Counted from the first letter of the stretch, positions 49,231 to 58,381 are shown. The stretch is DNA of 64,000 nt from Mesorhizobium terrae (GCF_008727715.1 NZ_CP044218.1:2418001-2482000), one strand, 5' to 3'. Made by a program: numbers and translations. The notes: generated by a model not told the origin, from the letters alone.

Positions 49231-50103
49231 CTAGCTTTTATCGCCGTCTTCCAGGATCTTGGCCAGAGAGACAGCGGCCGAGCCGGGCCTGAGCGGCTTT
49301 TGCTGCGATGCGTCCGGCGCCCAACCCGACAGCCAAACGATGGAAAAACTTGCCCTGACGCGGCCGTCGCCGTCGGAAAACCGTTCGGCGTAAATTTCGG
49401 CGGCGCGCGCCAACATTGCCCGGCTTGCCGGTCGCCGGCTGCGGTCGACCAGGAAGTTCGTTTCCCCCATAGCCCTCAGATCCCGCATCAGGCCGAACGG
49501 CGTGTCATAACGCACCGTTATCGTCTCGATGTCTGTGACGGGCAAGGCGAGACCTGCCCGCTGCAGCAGCGCACCGGCGTCACGCACATCGGCGAACGGA
49601 ATGACGCGCGGGCTGGCGCCGCCATGGAGTTCGGTTTCGGCGGCAAGCAGGCTTTCGCGCAATTCGGCCAGCGTCCCGGCACCGGCCATCGCGCCGAGGA
49701 AGAGCCCGTCCGGCTTCAGTGCGCGGCGGATCTGCGCCAGCATGCCGGGGATATCGTTCGTCGATTGCAACGCGAGCAGTGAAACCGCCAGATCGAGGCT
49801 GTCGGGCTCGAACGGCACGGTTTCGGCCGTGGCCACTATCCCTTCCTCGCCGGCTAGAAACGCGGGGTCCGCTTCGACGCGGACGATTTCGGCGACTTTG
49901 CCGCTTGCGGTGAGGGCGTGGGTTGCGTGTGCAGTCTGGCAGAACAGCGTCGCTCCGCGGGCGAACTGGCGTTCGACGGCGGCCAGCCGATCGGCAAGAT
50001 CGTCGGCAATGCGCCGCATGAGGAAGTCGGCACCCGCGGTCGGTCGGGCGAGTGCCCGGCGTTTGTGTGTCAGCCAAAGAGCTGTATCGAACAAGGGCTG
50101 CAA
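49231..50103 (-). CDS. SAM-dependent methyltransferase, BioC/NDUFAF5-like
   Basis: 290 aa. The segments FEPDSLDLAVSLLALQSTND (motif II region) and IRRALKPDGLFLGAMAGAGT (motif III) match the BioC/NDUFAF5 group, which methylates or hydroxylates in complex I or biotin pathways. The SAM-binding motif I (usually a D-x-G-x-G loop) is degenerate here (ATLFCQTAHATHAL). Start is TTG at 50103. Divergent from comF, convergent with the pilin. Confidence 0.78.
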   Translation of the reverse strand: MQPLFDTALWLTHKRRALARPTAGADFLMRRIADDLADRLAAVERQFARGATLFCQTAHATHALTASGKVAEIVRVEADPAFLAGEEGIVATAETVPFEPDSLDLAVSLLALQSTNDIPGMLAQIRRALKPDGLFLGAMAGAGTLAELRESLLAAETELHGGASPRVIPFADVRDAGALLQRAGLALPVTDIETITVRYDTPFGLMRDLRAMGETNFLVDRSRRPASRAMLARAAEIYAERFSDGDGRVRASFSIVWLSGWAPDASQQKPLRPGSAAVSLAKILEDGDKS

Positions 50104-50158
50104 CGACGGGTCCTGCTTCTGCTATGCTGCGACTGCAGGCAATCACGTGGCCGATCCG

Positions 50159-50932
50159 ATGGCTGATATCAAGGGCCTAACCCAAACGGCGTTGCAATGG
50201 CCGGCGCGGATCTTGTTTCCCCCGGTCTGCGCCGGTTGTCGACGCCACGTCTCGCAGCCAGGGGTTCTATGCGGCGATTGCTGGCCGAAGCTCAGGTTGC
50301 TCGAGCGGCCCTGGTGCCCGGTCATGGGCACGCCCTTCACGCACGACATGGGCGAGGGCTTTCTGTCCGCCGAGGCCATCGCCGATCCACCGCCCTTCGA
50401 GCGAGCCCGCGCGGCCGCCGCCTATTCGGGCGTTGCCAGGCAAATGGTGCAGGCGCTGAAATATCATGACCGGACCGACCTCGCACCATGGATGGCGCGC
50501 TGGATGATGCGGGCCGGCGCCGAACTGATAGCCGAGGCGGATGCCATCGTTCCGGTGCCGCTGCACTGGCGCCGCTTCTTTCGTCGCCAGTTCAACCAAT
50601 CGGCCGAACTCGGTCGCGCCCTGGCTGCGCAGTCGGGCCGGCGTTTCGCGCCCCAGGCGGTGCGGCGCGTGAAGATGACACGCCAGCAGGTTGGCCTGGA
50701 GCGAAGCCAGCGCGAGGACAATGTACGGGCAGCCTTTCGCGTGCCGGCCGAGGCGGAAATCGATATAGCAGGGCGCCGCATGCTCGTGGTCGACGACGTC
50801 TATACGACCGGAGCGACTGCGCGCGCTGTCGCCAAGGCGCTGAAAAGAGGCGGTGCCGCCGCGGTCGACGTACTAACCTTCGCGCGGGTTCTGCCGGGGG
50901 ACTTTCGGCCCGACGAGTCCGAGACTATATAG
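50159..50932 (+). CDS. ComF family protein (phosphoribosyltransferase-like)
   Basis: 257 aa. N-terminal zinc-finger-like Cys set (PPVCAGCRRH, LCGDCWPK), then a phosphoribosyltransferase domain with the PRPP loop MLVVDDVYTTGAT. LHWRRFFRRQFNQSAELGRALA is the ComF signature. Linked to DNA uptake or single-strand DNA handling in competent bacteria; role here unproved. A GTG at 50144 is an alternative start. First gene of comF-grxC-nit-DUF1178. Confidence 0.88.
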   Translation: MADIKGLTQTALQWPARILFPPVCAGCRRHVSQPGVLCGDCWPKLRLLERPWCPVMGTPFTHDMGEGFLSAEAIADPPPFERARAAAAYSGVARQMVQALKYHDRTDLAPWMARWMMRAGAELIAEADAIVPVPLHWRRFFRRQFNQSAELGRALAAQSGRRFAPQAVRRVKMTRQQVGLERSQREDNVRAAFRVPAEAEIDIAGRRMLVVDDVYTTGATARAVAKALKRGGAAAVDVLTFARVLPGDFRPDESETI

Positions 50933-50961
50933 ATTTCATGACAAGACAGGATTGTTGACCC

Positions 50962-51231
50962 ATGGTCGACGTGACGATTTATACGCGCATGATGTGCGGC
51001 TATTGCGCGGCCGCCAAACGCCTGCTCGACAAGAAGGGCGTTGCCTATACCGAACATGATGCCTCGTTCTCGCCGGATCTGCGCCAGGAAATGATCCAGC
51101 GAGCCAACGGCCGTGCCACTTTCCCGCAGATTTTTGTGGGTGACGTGCATGTCGGCGGCTGCGATGATCTGCATGCGCTGGAAGCTGCCGGCCGGCTCGA
51201 TGCCCTGATCGCCGGCACCGCGCCGCGCTGA
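50962..51231 (+). CDS. grxC: Glutaredoxin 3
   Basis: 89 aa thiol-disulfide oxidoreductase. Active site MCGYC at residues 11-15 (most family members have CPYC), then the GSH-binding TFPQIFVGDVHVGGCDD with cis-Pro. Reduces protein and glutathione mixed disulfides. Lies 29 bp after comF. Confidence 0.95.
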   Translation: MVDVTIYTRMMCGYCAAAKRLLDKKGVAYTEHDASFSPDLRQEMIQRANGRATFPQIFVGDVHVGGCDDLHALEAAGRLDALIAGTAPR

Positions 51232-51264
51232 GCGCTCGGAATTATCGAAAGCGAGGACGAGACC

Positions 51265-52131
51265 ATGGGTGTTTTCAAGGCCGCCGCCATTCAGATGCGG
51301 TCGGGCACCAGCCCGGAACGTAACGCCGCCGACATGGAGCAGCTGGTTCGTGAGGCCGTGGCCATGGGCGCGAGCTATGTGCAGACCCCCGAGATGACCG
51401 GCGCGCTGGTGCGTGACAAGGACGCCAAGCGAACCGTTTTCACCAGCGAGGACAAGGACGTCGTCGTCGCCAAAGCGCGGCAGCTGGCGCGGGAACTCGG
51501 CATCCATTTTCACATCGGCTCGACCGCCATTCTGCGGGACGATGGCAAGCTCGCCAACCGCGCGCTGTTGATCGCTCCGGACGGAACGACGCTCGCTTCC
51601 TATGACAAGATCCACATGTTCGACGTCGATCTCGACAATGGCGAGAGCTGGCGCGAATCCGCCGCCTATGAGCCGGGAACCGATGCCGCCGTTGTCGATC
51701 TTGCTGGCCTGAAGCTCGGCTTCGCCATCTGCTACGACCTGCGCTTCCCGCAGCTTTTCCGCACCGAGGCGCTGGCTGGTGCCGCGGTCCTTTCGGTTCC
51801 GGCGGCCTTCACCCGTCAGACCGGCGAGGCGCATTGGCATGTGTTGCTGAGGGCACGAGCCATTGAGAACGGCGCCTTCGTCATAGCCGCCGCCCAGGGC
51901 GGGCTGCATGAGGATGGTCGCGAGACCTATGGCCATTCGCTGATCGTCGACCCTTGGGGCCGCATTCTGGCCGAGGCAGCCCATGACGAGCCCTCGGTGA
52001 TCGTGGCCGAAATCGATCCGGCGCAATCTGTGGCCGCCCGCGCCAAGATACCCAATCTGAAGAATGCGCGCGAATTCTCGCTGCGTCGTTTCGATGGCGA
52101 ACCGGCCTCGCTGAGGGGAGCCGCATCTTGA
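51265..52131 (+). CDS. Carbon-nitrogen hydrolase (Nit-type amidase)
   Basis: 288 aa nitrilase superfamily. Catalytic Glu in TPEMTG, Lys in YDKIHMFDVDL and Cys in AICYDLRFPQL. This arrangement is closest to Nit1/deaminated-glutathione amidase, which repairs a side product of transamination. That fits its glutaredoxin neighbour but remains inference. Overlaps the next gene by 4 bp (TTGA). Confidence 0.9.
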   Translation: MGVFKAAAIQMRSGTSPERNAADMEQLVREAVAMGASYVQTPEMTGALVRDKDAKRTVFTSEDKDVVVAKARQLARELGIHFHIGSTAILRDDGKLANRALLIAPDGTTLASYDKIHMFDVDLDNGESWRESAAYEPGTDAAVVDLAGLKLGFAICYDLRFPQLFRTEALAGAAVLSVPAAFTRQTGEAHWHVLLRARAIENGAFVIAAAQGGLHEDGRETYGHSLIVDPWGRILAEAAHDEPSVIVAEIDPAQSVAARAKIPNLKNAREFSLRRFDGEPASLRGAAS

Positions 52132-52553
52132 TCCGCTTCTCGCTGATATGTGAGCGTGAGCATGATTTCGAAGGCTGGTTTCGCTCCAACGACGATTTCG
52201 ACAAGCAGAAGAAGCGCGGTTTCGTCGAATGCCCGGTCTGCGGTTCGCACAGGGTGGAAAAGGCGCTGATGGCGCCCGCCGTGTCGACCAGCCGCAAGCA
52301 GGAAAAGATCGGGCTTGCCATGGGCGACCAGCAGCGCCAGGCGATGGCGCAACTGAAGGCGCTGGCCGACAAGATGCGCGAAAATTCCGACTATGTCGGC
52401 GACAAGTTCGCCGAGGAAGCGCGCAAGATCCATTTCGGTGAAGCCGACCCGCGCGGCATCTACGGCGAGGCGACGCTCGACGAGGCCAAGAGCCTGGCAG
52501 AGGACGGCGTCGAATTCTTGCCGATACCGGCATTCCCAGACGATCGCAACTGA
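52128..52553 (+). CDS. DUF1178 family protein
   Basis: 141 aa. N-terminal zinc-ribbon-like region with ICEREHDFEGWFRSNDDFD and CPVCGS, then a mostly helical C-terminal half. The DUF1178 family is widespread in alpha- and betaproteobacteria with no known function. TTG start overlapping the nitrilase stop, so tightly coupled. Confidence 0.88.
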   Translation: MIRFSLICEREHDFEGWFRSNDDFDKQKKRGFVECPVCGSHRVEKALMAPAVSTSRKQEKIGLAMGDQQRQAMAQLKALADKMRENSDYVGDKFAEEARKIHFGEADPRGIYGEATLDEAKSLAEDGVEFLPIPAFPDDRN

Positions 52554-52593
52554 ACTGCTAGCCGACTCGCGGCCGGTAATTCCTGGTCGCTGT

Positions 52594-53088
52594 TCAGCCC
52601 TTTCCATCCAGTCCCCTGATCAGCTTTTCGAGCAGGCCGGCCAGCCGGTCCTGTTCTTCGCTCGTCAGCACGGAAAGGACCTGGTGTTCGTTTTCGACAT
52701 GGGCGGTCACCGCCTCGTCGATCAATGTCCGGCCCTTTTCCGTCAGTTGCACGATGACGCCACGGCGATCCTGCGGGTGCGGACCGCGCGCGATCAATCC
52801 GGCCTTTTCCAGCCGGTCGAGCCGATTGGTCATGGCGCCCGACGTCACCATCGTCGCTTCGTAGAGTTCCGTCGGCGTCAGGGCAAAGGGCGCACCAGAA
52901 CGCCGTAAGGTCGCCAGCACGTCGAATTCGCCGGATTGCAGGCCGAACCGGGCGAAGAGCGGGTTCAGCTTGTCGCGCGCGACAACGAAGGCCGCATAGC
53001 TGAGGCGGCCAAATACCGCCATCGGCCTGACGTCGAGATCCGGCCTCTCCTTTTGCCATTGCGCCACCGCGTTCGCTGCACGATCCAT
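52594..53088 (-). CDS. MarR family transcriptional regulator
   Basis: 164 aa. Winged helix with LTPTELYEATMVTSGAMTNRLDRLEKAGL and the wing DRRGVIVQLTEKG. Divergent from an FMN reductase/exporter pair, with an inverted repeat between the starts. Such MarR proteins usually respond to quinones or other electrophiles; no sensing Cys is present, so it is probably ligand-binding. Confidence 0.9.
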   Translation of the reverse strand: MDRAANAVAQWQKERPDLDVRPMAVFGRLSYAAFVVARDKLNPLFARFGLQSGEFDVLATLRRSGAPFALTPTELYEATMVTSGAMTNRLDRLEKAGLIARGPHPQDRRGVIVQLTEKGRTLIDEAVTAHVENEHQVLSVLTSEEQDRLAGLLEKLIRGLDGKG

Positions 53089-53105
53089 CTAGCTCACCGT
53101 AAAGT

Positions 53106-53121
53106 ATCTTGACACTAAGAT
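53106..53121. promoter_or_regulatory. Putative MarR operator over a -35 element
   Basis: Inverted repeat ATCTT-N6-AAGAT. It contains the -35 TTGACA (53109-53114, plus strand) in its centre, 74 bp upstream of the FMN reductase gene and 18 bp from the MarR start codon. One protein bound here could repress both directions. Confidence 0.55.
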
Positions 53122-53187
53122 TCTTTCTATTAAATGATATGCCATCGATCAGCGGCCGCCAAGTGGCCTCGCGTGGAAGGATACAAA

Positions 53188-53757
53188 ATGACCAAAGTGG
53201 CCGTACTCGTCGGCAGTCTGCGCCAGGAATCGTTCAGCCGTAAGGTGGCGAAGGCGTTGGCGGAGCTGACGCCATCTCTCGTTCTCGATTTCATTGATAT
53301 CGGCGCGGTGTCCTATTTCAACGAGGACCTTGAGGCGAACCCGCCCGCCGACTGGCAGGCTCTCCGCCGTCGCGTTTCGTCTGCCGATGCCGTGCTTTTC
53401 GTCACCGCTGAATATGTGCGTTCGGTGCCCGGTGTGCTGAAGAACGCCATCGACATCTGCGCGCGGCCCTACGGGCAGGGCGTGCTGATCGGCAAGCCGG
53501 CAGCGGTGATCTCGACGTCGGTGGGTGCGGTCGGCGGTTTTGGCGCCAACCATCACCTCAGACAGTCGCTCGCCTCGCTGGACATGGCGGTGCTTGGTCA
53601 ACCGGAAGCCTATATCGGCAATACCGGTGCACTGTTCGACGCCGACGGCGCCTTGGTGGACGAACGGACGCGCAAGTTCCTCGCCACCTTTGGCGAGACA
53701 TTCGAAACATTCATCCAACGTCAGGCGGCTCGGACCGAGCAGAGGCGCGTTGCCTGA
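53188..53757 (+). CDS. NADPH-dependent FMN reductase
   Basis: 189 aa flavodoxin-like fold. VLVGSLRQESFSRKVAKAL is the FMN phosphate loop and EYVRSVPGVLKNAIDIC the family signature of ChrR/AzoR-type quinone and chromate reductases. ATG at 53188 with GGAAGG 8 nt upstream. First gene after the MarR operator, followed by an exporter gene 22 bp downstream. Probable detoxification. Confidence 0.88.
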   Translation: MTKVAVLVGSLRQESFSRKVAKALAELTPSLVLDFIDIGAVSYFNEDLEANPPADWQALRRRVSSADAVLFVTAEYVRSVPGVLKNAIDICARPYGQGVLIGKPAAVISTSVGAVGGFGANHHLRQSLASLDMAVLGQPEAYIGNTGALFDADGALVDERTRKFLATFGETFETFIQRQAARTEQRRVA

Positions 53758-53779
53758 ATTCGTAAAGGATACCGCAGTT

Positions 53780-54709
53780 ATGTCATCGTTGGCTCAAGAG
53801 AATCGCGCGGGCGCTTCCATGAAATCGGTCTGGGATTCGGCCTTTGGCCTGCTGCTGATCACAGGCGCCCTGCTGGGCCTGACATTGCCTCTCGGCAAGC
53901 TGGCGACGGCCAATGCCGTGTCGCCGATGTTATGGGCATTCATGACCTCGTTCGGCATCGGCGGCGTGCTTTTGCTCGTCCTTTTCTACAGGCGCCACCG
54001 TCTGGTGATGACTGGCCACAAGCTGCGCTACTACGTCATTGCGGCGGCGATCTCCTTCGCCATCCCGAACTTCCTGATCTTCTCGGCCATTCCCCATCTC
54101 GGTGCCGGCTACACCGGCATCATGTTCACGCTTTCGCCCGTGGTGACGTTGACGCTGTCGATCCTGTTCGGCGTGCGTCGACCCAACCTGCTTGGTATCG
54201 CGGGCATCGTGGTTGGGTTTGCTGGCGCGCTGGTCGTGGCACTCACCCGGGGCGAGGCCGGTCAGCCGGCCGACCTGTTCTGGGTCCTTGTCGGCCTGCT
54301 CATTCCCGTCTTCCTCGCGGCTGGCAACATCTATCGTACCATCGACTGGCCGACAGGCACCGACGCGATCGAACTCGCCGTCGGCAGTCACCTCGCGGCC
54401 GCTGCGATGTTGTTTGGCGGCCTGCTCATTGGCGGGCAGGCGGGCTCGTTCGGTACGCTTGCCCATGTGCCGTGGCTGGTGCTGGCACAGGTCATCATCG
54501 GAGCGGCGATGTTTGCCTTCTACTTCCGCCTCCAGGCCGTCGGCGGGCCGGTCTATCTCAGCCAGATCGGATATGTCGGCGCGGCCATCGCGCTGATTTC
54601 GGGCACGCTGTTCCTCGGGGAGCACTATCAGTGGCTGACCTGGGCGGGCGCCGCCATCATCGTGATCGGCGTCTTCATCACCACCAGGGCGCAGCGGCAG
54701 AAGGCCTGA
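53780..54709 (+). CDS. DMT-superfamily (EamA) exporter
   Basis: 309 aa, ten membrane segments in two EamA repeats. The first repeat ends in MFTLSPVVTLTLSILFGVRRP, the second in SQIGYVGAAIALISGTLFLGE. ATG at 53780 is preceded by AAAGGA. Together with the FMN reductase it forms a MarR-controlled pair; the exported compound is unknown. Confidence 0.88.
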   Translation: MSSLAQENRAGASMKSVWDSAFGLLLITGALLGLTLPLGKLATANAVSPMLWAFMTSFGIGGVLLLVLFYRRHRLVMTGHKLRYYVIAAAISFAIPNFLIFSAIPHLGAGYTGIMFTLSPVVTLTLSILFGVRRPNLLGIAGIVVGFAGALVVALTRGEAGQPADLFWVLVGLLIPVFLAAGNIYRTIDWPTGTDAIELAVGSHLAAAAMLFGGLLIGGQAGSFGTLAHVPWLVLAQVIIGAAMFAFYFRLQAVGGPVYLSQIGYVGAAIALISGTLFLGEHYQWLTWAGAAIIVIGVFITTRAQRQKA

Positions 54710-54719
54710 GCAATCCTGT

Positions 54720-55466
54720 TCAGGCGGCCTTTTCGGCGAGCACCATGTAGTTGACGTCCATGTCCTTGGAGCGCTGCCAGCGGTCGGCCAACGGGTTGTA
54801 GATGACACCGGAGCGGTCGGTGACGGCAAGGCCGGCACCGGTCAGCGCGCGCTCCAGTTCTTCCGGCCGTACCAGCTTGCCGAATTTGTGGGTACCGCGC
54901 GGCAGCCAGCGCAGCACATATTCGGCGCCGATAATGGCCAGCCCCAGCGCCTTCAGGGTGCGGTTGATGGTGGCGACGAACATGATGCCGCCGGGTTTCA
55001 CCATCTCGCCGCACTTGCCGACGAACAGGTCGATGTCGGCGACATGCTCGACCACTTCCATGTTGAGCACGACGTCGAATTTCTCGCCGGCGGCGGCCAG
55101 ATCCTCGGCCGTGGTGGCGCGATAGTCGACGGTGACCCCGGCTTCGGCCGCATGAAGCTTTGCCACTTCGATGTTGGTGCTGGAAGCGTCGGCGCCGACG
55201 ACCTCGGCGCCCAGACGGGCCATCGGTTCGCACAACAGACCGCCGCCGCAGCCGATGTCGAGAATGCGCAAGCCTTCGAAGGGCTGCGCCGCACGGGGGT
55301 CGCGGCCGAAACGAGTGGCGATCTGGTCGCGAATATAGGCCAACCGTACCGGGTTGAACTTGTGCAGCGGACGGAACTTTCCGTTCGGGTTCCACCATTC
55401 GGCTGCAAGGGCTGAAAAGCGCTCGACTTCTCCGGCGTCGATGGTCGACCGTCGGGGTTCTGGCAT
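54720..55466 (-). CDS. ubiG: Ubiquinone biosynthesis O-methyltransferase
   Basis: 248 aa SAM-dependent enzyme for the O-methylation steps of ubiquinone synthesis. Motif I is [20 protein letters not shown] and the UbiG signature [25 protein letters not shown] is near the N-terminus. In Rhizobiales it usually sits next to lysC; here a small ArsR module separates them. Convergent with the exporter. Confidence 0.95.
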   Translation of the reverse strand: MPEPRRSTIDAGEVERFSALAAEWWNPNGKFRPLHKFNPVRLAYIRDQIATRFGRDPRAAQPFEGLRILDIGCGGGLLCEPMARLGAEVVGADASSTNIEVAKLHAAEAGVTVDYRATTAEDLAAAGEKFDVVLNMEVVEHVADIDLFVGKCGEMVKPGGIMFVATINRTLKALGLAIIGAEYVLRWLPRGTHKFGKLVRPEELERALTGAGLAVTDRSGVIYNPLADRWQRSKDMDVNYMVLAEKAA

Positions 55467-55597
55467 GGCTTTGTCTCCTTCGGGGAGAAGGAAGTCAGCA
55501 GATGAGCGACGAATGTCAAGGCGGGTTTTCTGCGCGCGTCACTACGGCACGGTATCGCACTGCGGCGAAGCCCTTGTTTTCCAAAAGTTCTGCCTGG

Positions 55598-56008
55598 TCA
55601 AAGCGTCTCGGCAAGCGTCCGCAAATTTCCCGTGTATTCCTCCCAGCCGGCACCGAGCAGACGCAGCGTCGTCGCGGGTACTTGCCCATTGTGGGTCAAC
55701 ACCAGCCGCACGAAGCCCACGTGCTGCTGTAGCGAGAAGACGACGCGGCCGGCCGGCGCCTTGTCAGCGCAGTCGAACGACCAGGCCATGTGGGTCGGCG
55801 CCACGATTTCCAGCACCTCGACTTCGGTCCAGCCGCGCCAGCCTGGTACGGCTTCGCCGCTGATGCGAAAACGATGGCCGACGAGCGGTTTGAAATCGAC
55901 GGCAAAGAACCATTGCGCGATGAGCTTCGGGTCGGTGAGGCAGGCCCACACCGTAGCAAGCGAAGCGCGGATATCGCGCTCAAATATCAGATCGATCGGC
56001 TTCAGCAT
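55598..56008 (-). CDS. SRPBCC/AHSA1-like protein
   Basis: 136 aa. A START-like fold of the AHSA1 branch: FERDIRASLATVWACLTDP at the N-terminus and GWEEYTGNLRTLAETL at the end. Probably binds a hydrophobic ligand. Its start overlaps the ArsR gene by 29 bp, so the two are co-translated; this ArsR-SRPBCC pairing is common in alphaproteobacteria. Confidence 0.85.
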   Translation of the reverse strand: MLKPIDLIFERDIRASLATVWACLTDPKLIAQWFFAVDFKPLVGHRFRISGEAVPGWRGWTEVEVLEIVAPTHMAWSFDCADKAPAGRVVFSLQQHVGFVRLVLTHNGQVPATTLRLLGAGWEEYTGNLRTLAETL

Positions 56009-56327
56009 CGAGTTTCTGCGCCAGTTCGGTTAGCCCATCGAGCTTGTCGCTCCAGAAGGTCGAGAGCTGCGCGACCCAGTCGGTAACTGTTGCCAGGGGC
56101 GCAGGGTTCAGCCGGTAGAGGCGCTGGCGTCCAGCCACGCGCCGTCGCACCAGGCCGGCGCGGTCCAAGACCTGCAGATGCAGCGAGACATTGGCCAGTG
56201 TCGCATCGACTTCAGCGGTCAGTTCCGCAACCGACCGCTCCCTGTTTCCCATACGCTCAAGCAGGCGCCGTCGCGTCGGGTCGGCAATGGCAGCGAACAC
56301 ATTGCCCCTGGTTGAAGCTCTTGCCAT
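55980..56327 (-). CDS. ArsR family transcriptional regulator
   Basis: 115 aa winged helix regulator. FAAIADPTRRRLLERMGNRE and LANVSLHLQVLDRAGLVRRR are the helix-turn-helix and wing. No metal-binding Cys is present, so it is not a metal sensor. A perfect 18-bp palindrome lies 12 bp upstream of its start and is probably its operator. Confidence 0.9.
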   Translation of the reverse strand: MARASTRGNVFAAIADPTRRRLLERMGNRERSVAELTAEVDATLANVSLHLQVLDRAGLVRRRVAGRQRLYRLNPAPLATVTDWVAQLSTFWSDKLDGLTELAQKLDAEADRSDI

Positions 56328-56338
56328 TCAGGTTCTCA

Positions 56339-56356
56339 TTCAAGTATATACTTGAA
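56339..56356. promoter_or_regulatory. Perfect 18-bp palindrome, putative ArsR operator
   Basis: TTCAAGTATATACTTGAA reads the same on both strands. It lies between the divergent ArsR-SRPBCC and VOC genes. The form (inverted repeat with an AT-rich centre) is usual for ArsR-family operators and would allow control of both sides. Confidence 0.72.
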
Positions 56357-56438
56357 CTTCAATCTGCATCGGCGGTTGACCATCGTCAAGCCGTCGCTCG
56401 CTGCTAGGATGCACGAAGAAGAACGTCGGGAGATTGAA

Positions 56439-56828
56439 ATGACCGCGTTGAACGGGATAGTCCCTTGCTTGACCATCGACGGTGCCAAGAAGGCGATCGA
56501 ATTCTACAAAAAGGCGTTCGGTGCCGAAGAAGTAAGCCGCAAGGAGGCCGAAGACGGCAAGCGGCTGATGCATGCACACATCCGCATCAATGGTTCGGAT
56601 GTCATGATGTGGGACCTTTTCCCGGAGTTTGGCATGTCGGCCGACAAGCCACATGGCGTGACGGTTCATCTGGCAGTGGATGACGCCGACACATGGTGGG
56701 AACGCGCAGTCGCCGCCGGTGCCATCGTTACCATGCCGCTGGAGAATGCATTCTGGGGCAGTCGGTATGGCCAGTTCCGCGACCCATTCGGCCACAGCTG
56801 GTCGATTGGCGGCCCTCTGAAGGCATAG
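56439..56828 (+). CDS. VOC family protein (PhnB-like)
   Basis: 129 aa glyoxalase/bleomycin-resistance fold of the PhnB type: CLTIDGAKKAIEFYKKAFGA at the N-terminus, HAHIRINGSDVMMWD and FGSRYGQFRDPFGHSW-like end (FWGSRYGQFRDPFGHSWS). ATG at 56439 with GGGAG 7 nt upstream. Third partner of the ArsR-SRPBCC module. Substrate unknown. Confidence 0.85.
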   Translation: MTALNGIVPCLTIDGAKKAIEFYKKAFGAEEVSRKEAEDGKRLMHAHIRINGSDVMMWDLFPEFGMSADKPHGVTVHLAVDDADTWWERAVAAGAIVTMPLENAFWGSRYGQFRDPFGHSWSIGGPLKA

Positions 56829-57028
56829 CCAGGCTTCGGCGGAAGGCTTCCGCAGCGCTGGCGGCCGAGACGCAAGACAATTGCGCCATGCTGCCACATC
56901 GGTAGCGTGTGCCTTGCGAAGACCTCGTGTTTTGGCTAAGGAGGCCGCGCATTTTTGCGTCTCGGCCAGCCGGGGCTTTCCTGTCCATCTTCGGCCACCT
57001 GGCCAGCATTCAAAGGCATTCCGCTTCC

Positions 57029-58303
57029 ATGGCGCGCATCGTGATGAAGTTCGGCGGGACCTCCGTCGCCGACCTCGACCGCATCCACAATGTGGCGCGT
57101 CACGTCAAACGCGAGGTCGAGGCAGGCCATGAAGTAGCGGTGGTGGTTTCGGCGATGTCGGGCAAGACCAACGAACTCGTTGGTTGGGTGCAAGGCATGC
57201 CGAAGGTGACAGGCGCCAACAGCCCGTTCTTCGATGCGCGCGAATACGACGCGATCGTTGCTTCCGGCGAGCAGGTGACGTCGGGCCTTTTGGCGATCGC
57301 GCTGCAGTCGATGGGCATCAATGCGCGCTCCTGGCAAGGTTGGCAGATCCCGATCAAGACGGACGGCGCGCATGGCGCTGCCCGCATCCTGGATATCGAC
57401 GGCTCGTTCCTGGTCCAGCGTTTCAAGGAAGGCCAGGTCGCGGTGATCGCCGGCTTCCAGGGCATCGCGCCCGACAATCGCCTCTCGACGCTCGGCCGCG
57501 GCGGCTCCGACACCAGCGCGGTGGCGATCGCTGCCGCGGTCAAGGCAGACCGCTGCGATATCTACACCGATGTCGACGGGGTCTACACCACAGACCCGCG
57601 CATCGAACCCAAGGCCAGGCGACTGGACCGCATCTCCTTCGAGGAAATGCTGGAGATGGCGTCGCTCGGCTCGAAAGTTCTGCAGGTGCGTTCGGTGGAG
57701 CTTGCCATGGTACACAAGGTGCGCACCTTCGTGCGGTCGTCCTTTGACGATCCGGATGCGCCCGGTATGGGTGATTTTCTCAATCCGCCCGGAACGCTGA
57801 TATGCGAAGAGGATGAAATCGTGGAACAAGAGGTCGTCACCGGTATCGCCTACGCCAAGGATGAAGCGCAGATTTCCCTGCGCCGCGTCGCCGACCGACC
57901 GGGCGTGGCTGGCGGTATCTTCGGCCCGCTGGCCGAGGCCAACATCAATGTCGACATGATCGTCCAGAACATCTCGGAGGACGGCAAGTCCACCGACATG
58001 ACCTTCACCGTGCCGTCCGGCGATGTCGCCAAGGCTCTGGCGGTGCTCGACAAGGTCAAGCAGACCGTCGGCTTCGACGCCCTTCAGCACGACGAGGGCA
58101 TGTCCAAGGTTTCCGTCATCGGCATCGGCATGAGGAGCCACGCCGGCGTCGCGGCGACGGCTTTCAAGGCACTTGCCGAAAAAAGCATCAATATTCGCGC
58201 GATCACTACTTCCGAGATCAAGATTTCGATCCTGATCGACGGTCCCTACACGGAACTGGCTGTTCGCACTTTGCATTCCGTCTACGGTCTCGATAAGCAG
58301 TAA
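57029..58303 (+). CDS. lysC: Aspartate kinase
   Basis: 424 aa. First step of lysine, threonine and methionine synthesis. Catalytic start KFGGTSVADLDRI, GRGGSDTSAVAIAAAVKAD in the kinase domain, then two ACT domains (about 275-345 and 350-424) that bind the feedback amino acids. ATG at 57029 begins directly before the kinase motif; an upstream in-frame ATG at 56909 is not supported by sequence. The 200-bp gap before it holds nothing I recognise. Confidence 0.95.
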   Translation: MARIVMKFGGTSVADLDRIHNVARHVKREVEAGHEVAVVVSAMSGKTNELVGWVQGMPKVTGANSPFFDAREYDAIVASGEQVTSGLLAIALQSMGINARSWQGWQIPIKTDGAHGAARILDIDGSFLVQRFKEGQVAVIAGFQGIAPDNRLSTLGRGGSDTSAVAIAAAVKADRCDIYTDVDGVYTTDPRIEPKARRLDRISFEEMLEMASLGSKVLQVRSVELAMVHKVRTFVRSSFDDPDAPGMGDFLNPPGTLICEEDEIVEQEVVTGIAYAKDEAQISLRRVADRPGVAGGIFGPLAEANINVDMIVQNISEDGKSTDMTFTVPSGDVAKALAVLDKVKQTVGFDALQHDEGMSKVSVIGIGMRSHAGVAATAFKALAEKSINIRAITTSEIKISILIDGPYTELAVRTLHSVYGLDKQ

Positions 58304-58381
58304 GAGACCCGAGTCGGTTTTTGCGTTGGGCCGGTGCGACGGGAACCGCGCCGGCCCCGTCGCCTTTGGAGAGAAGCCGTG

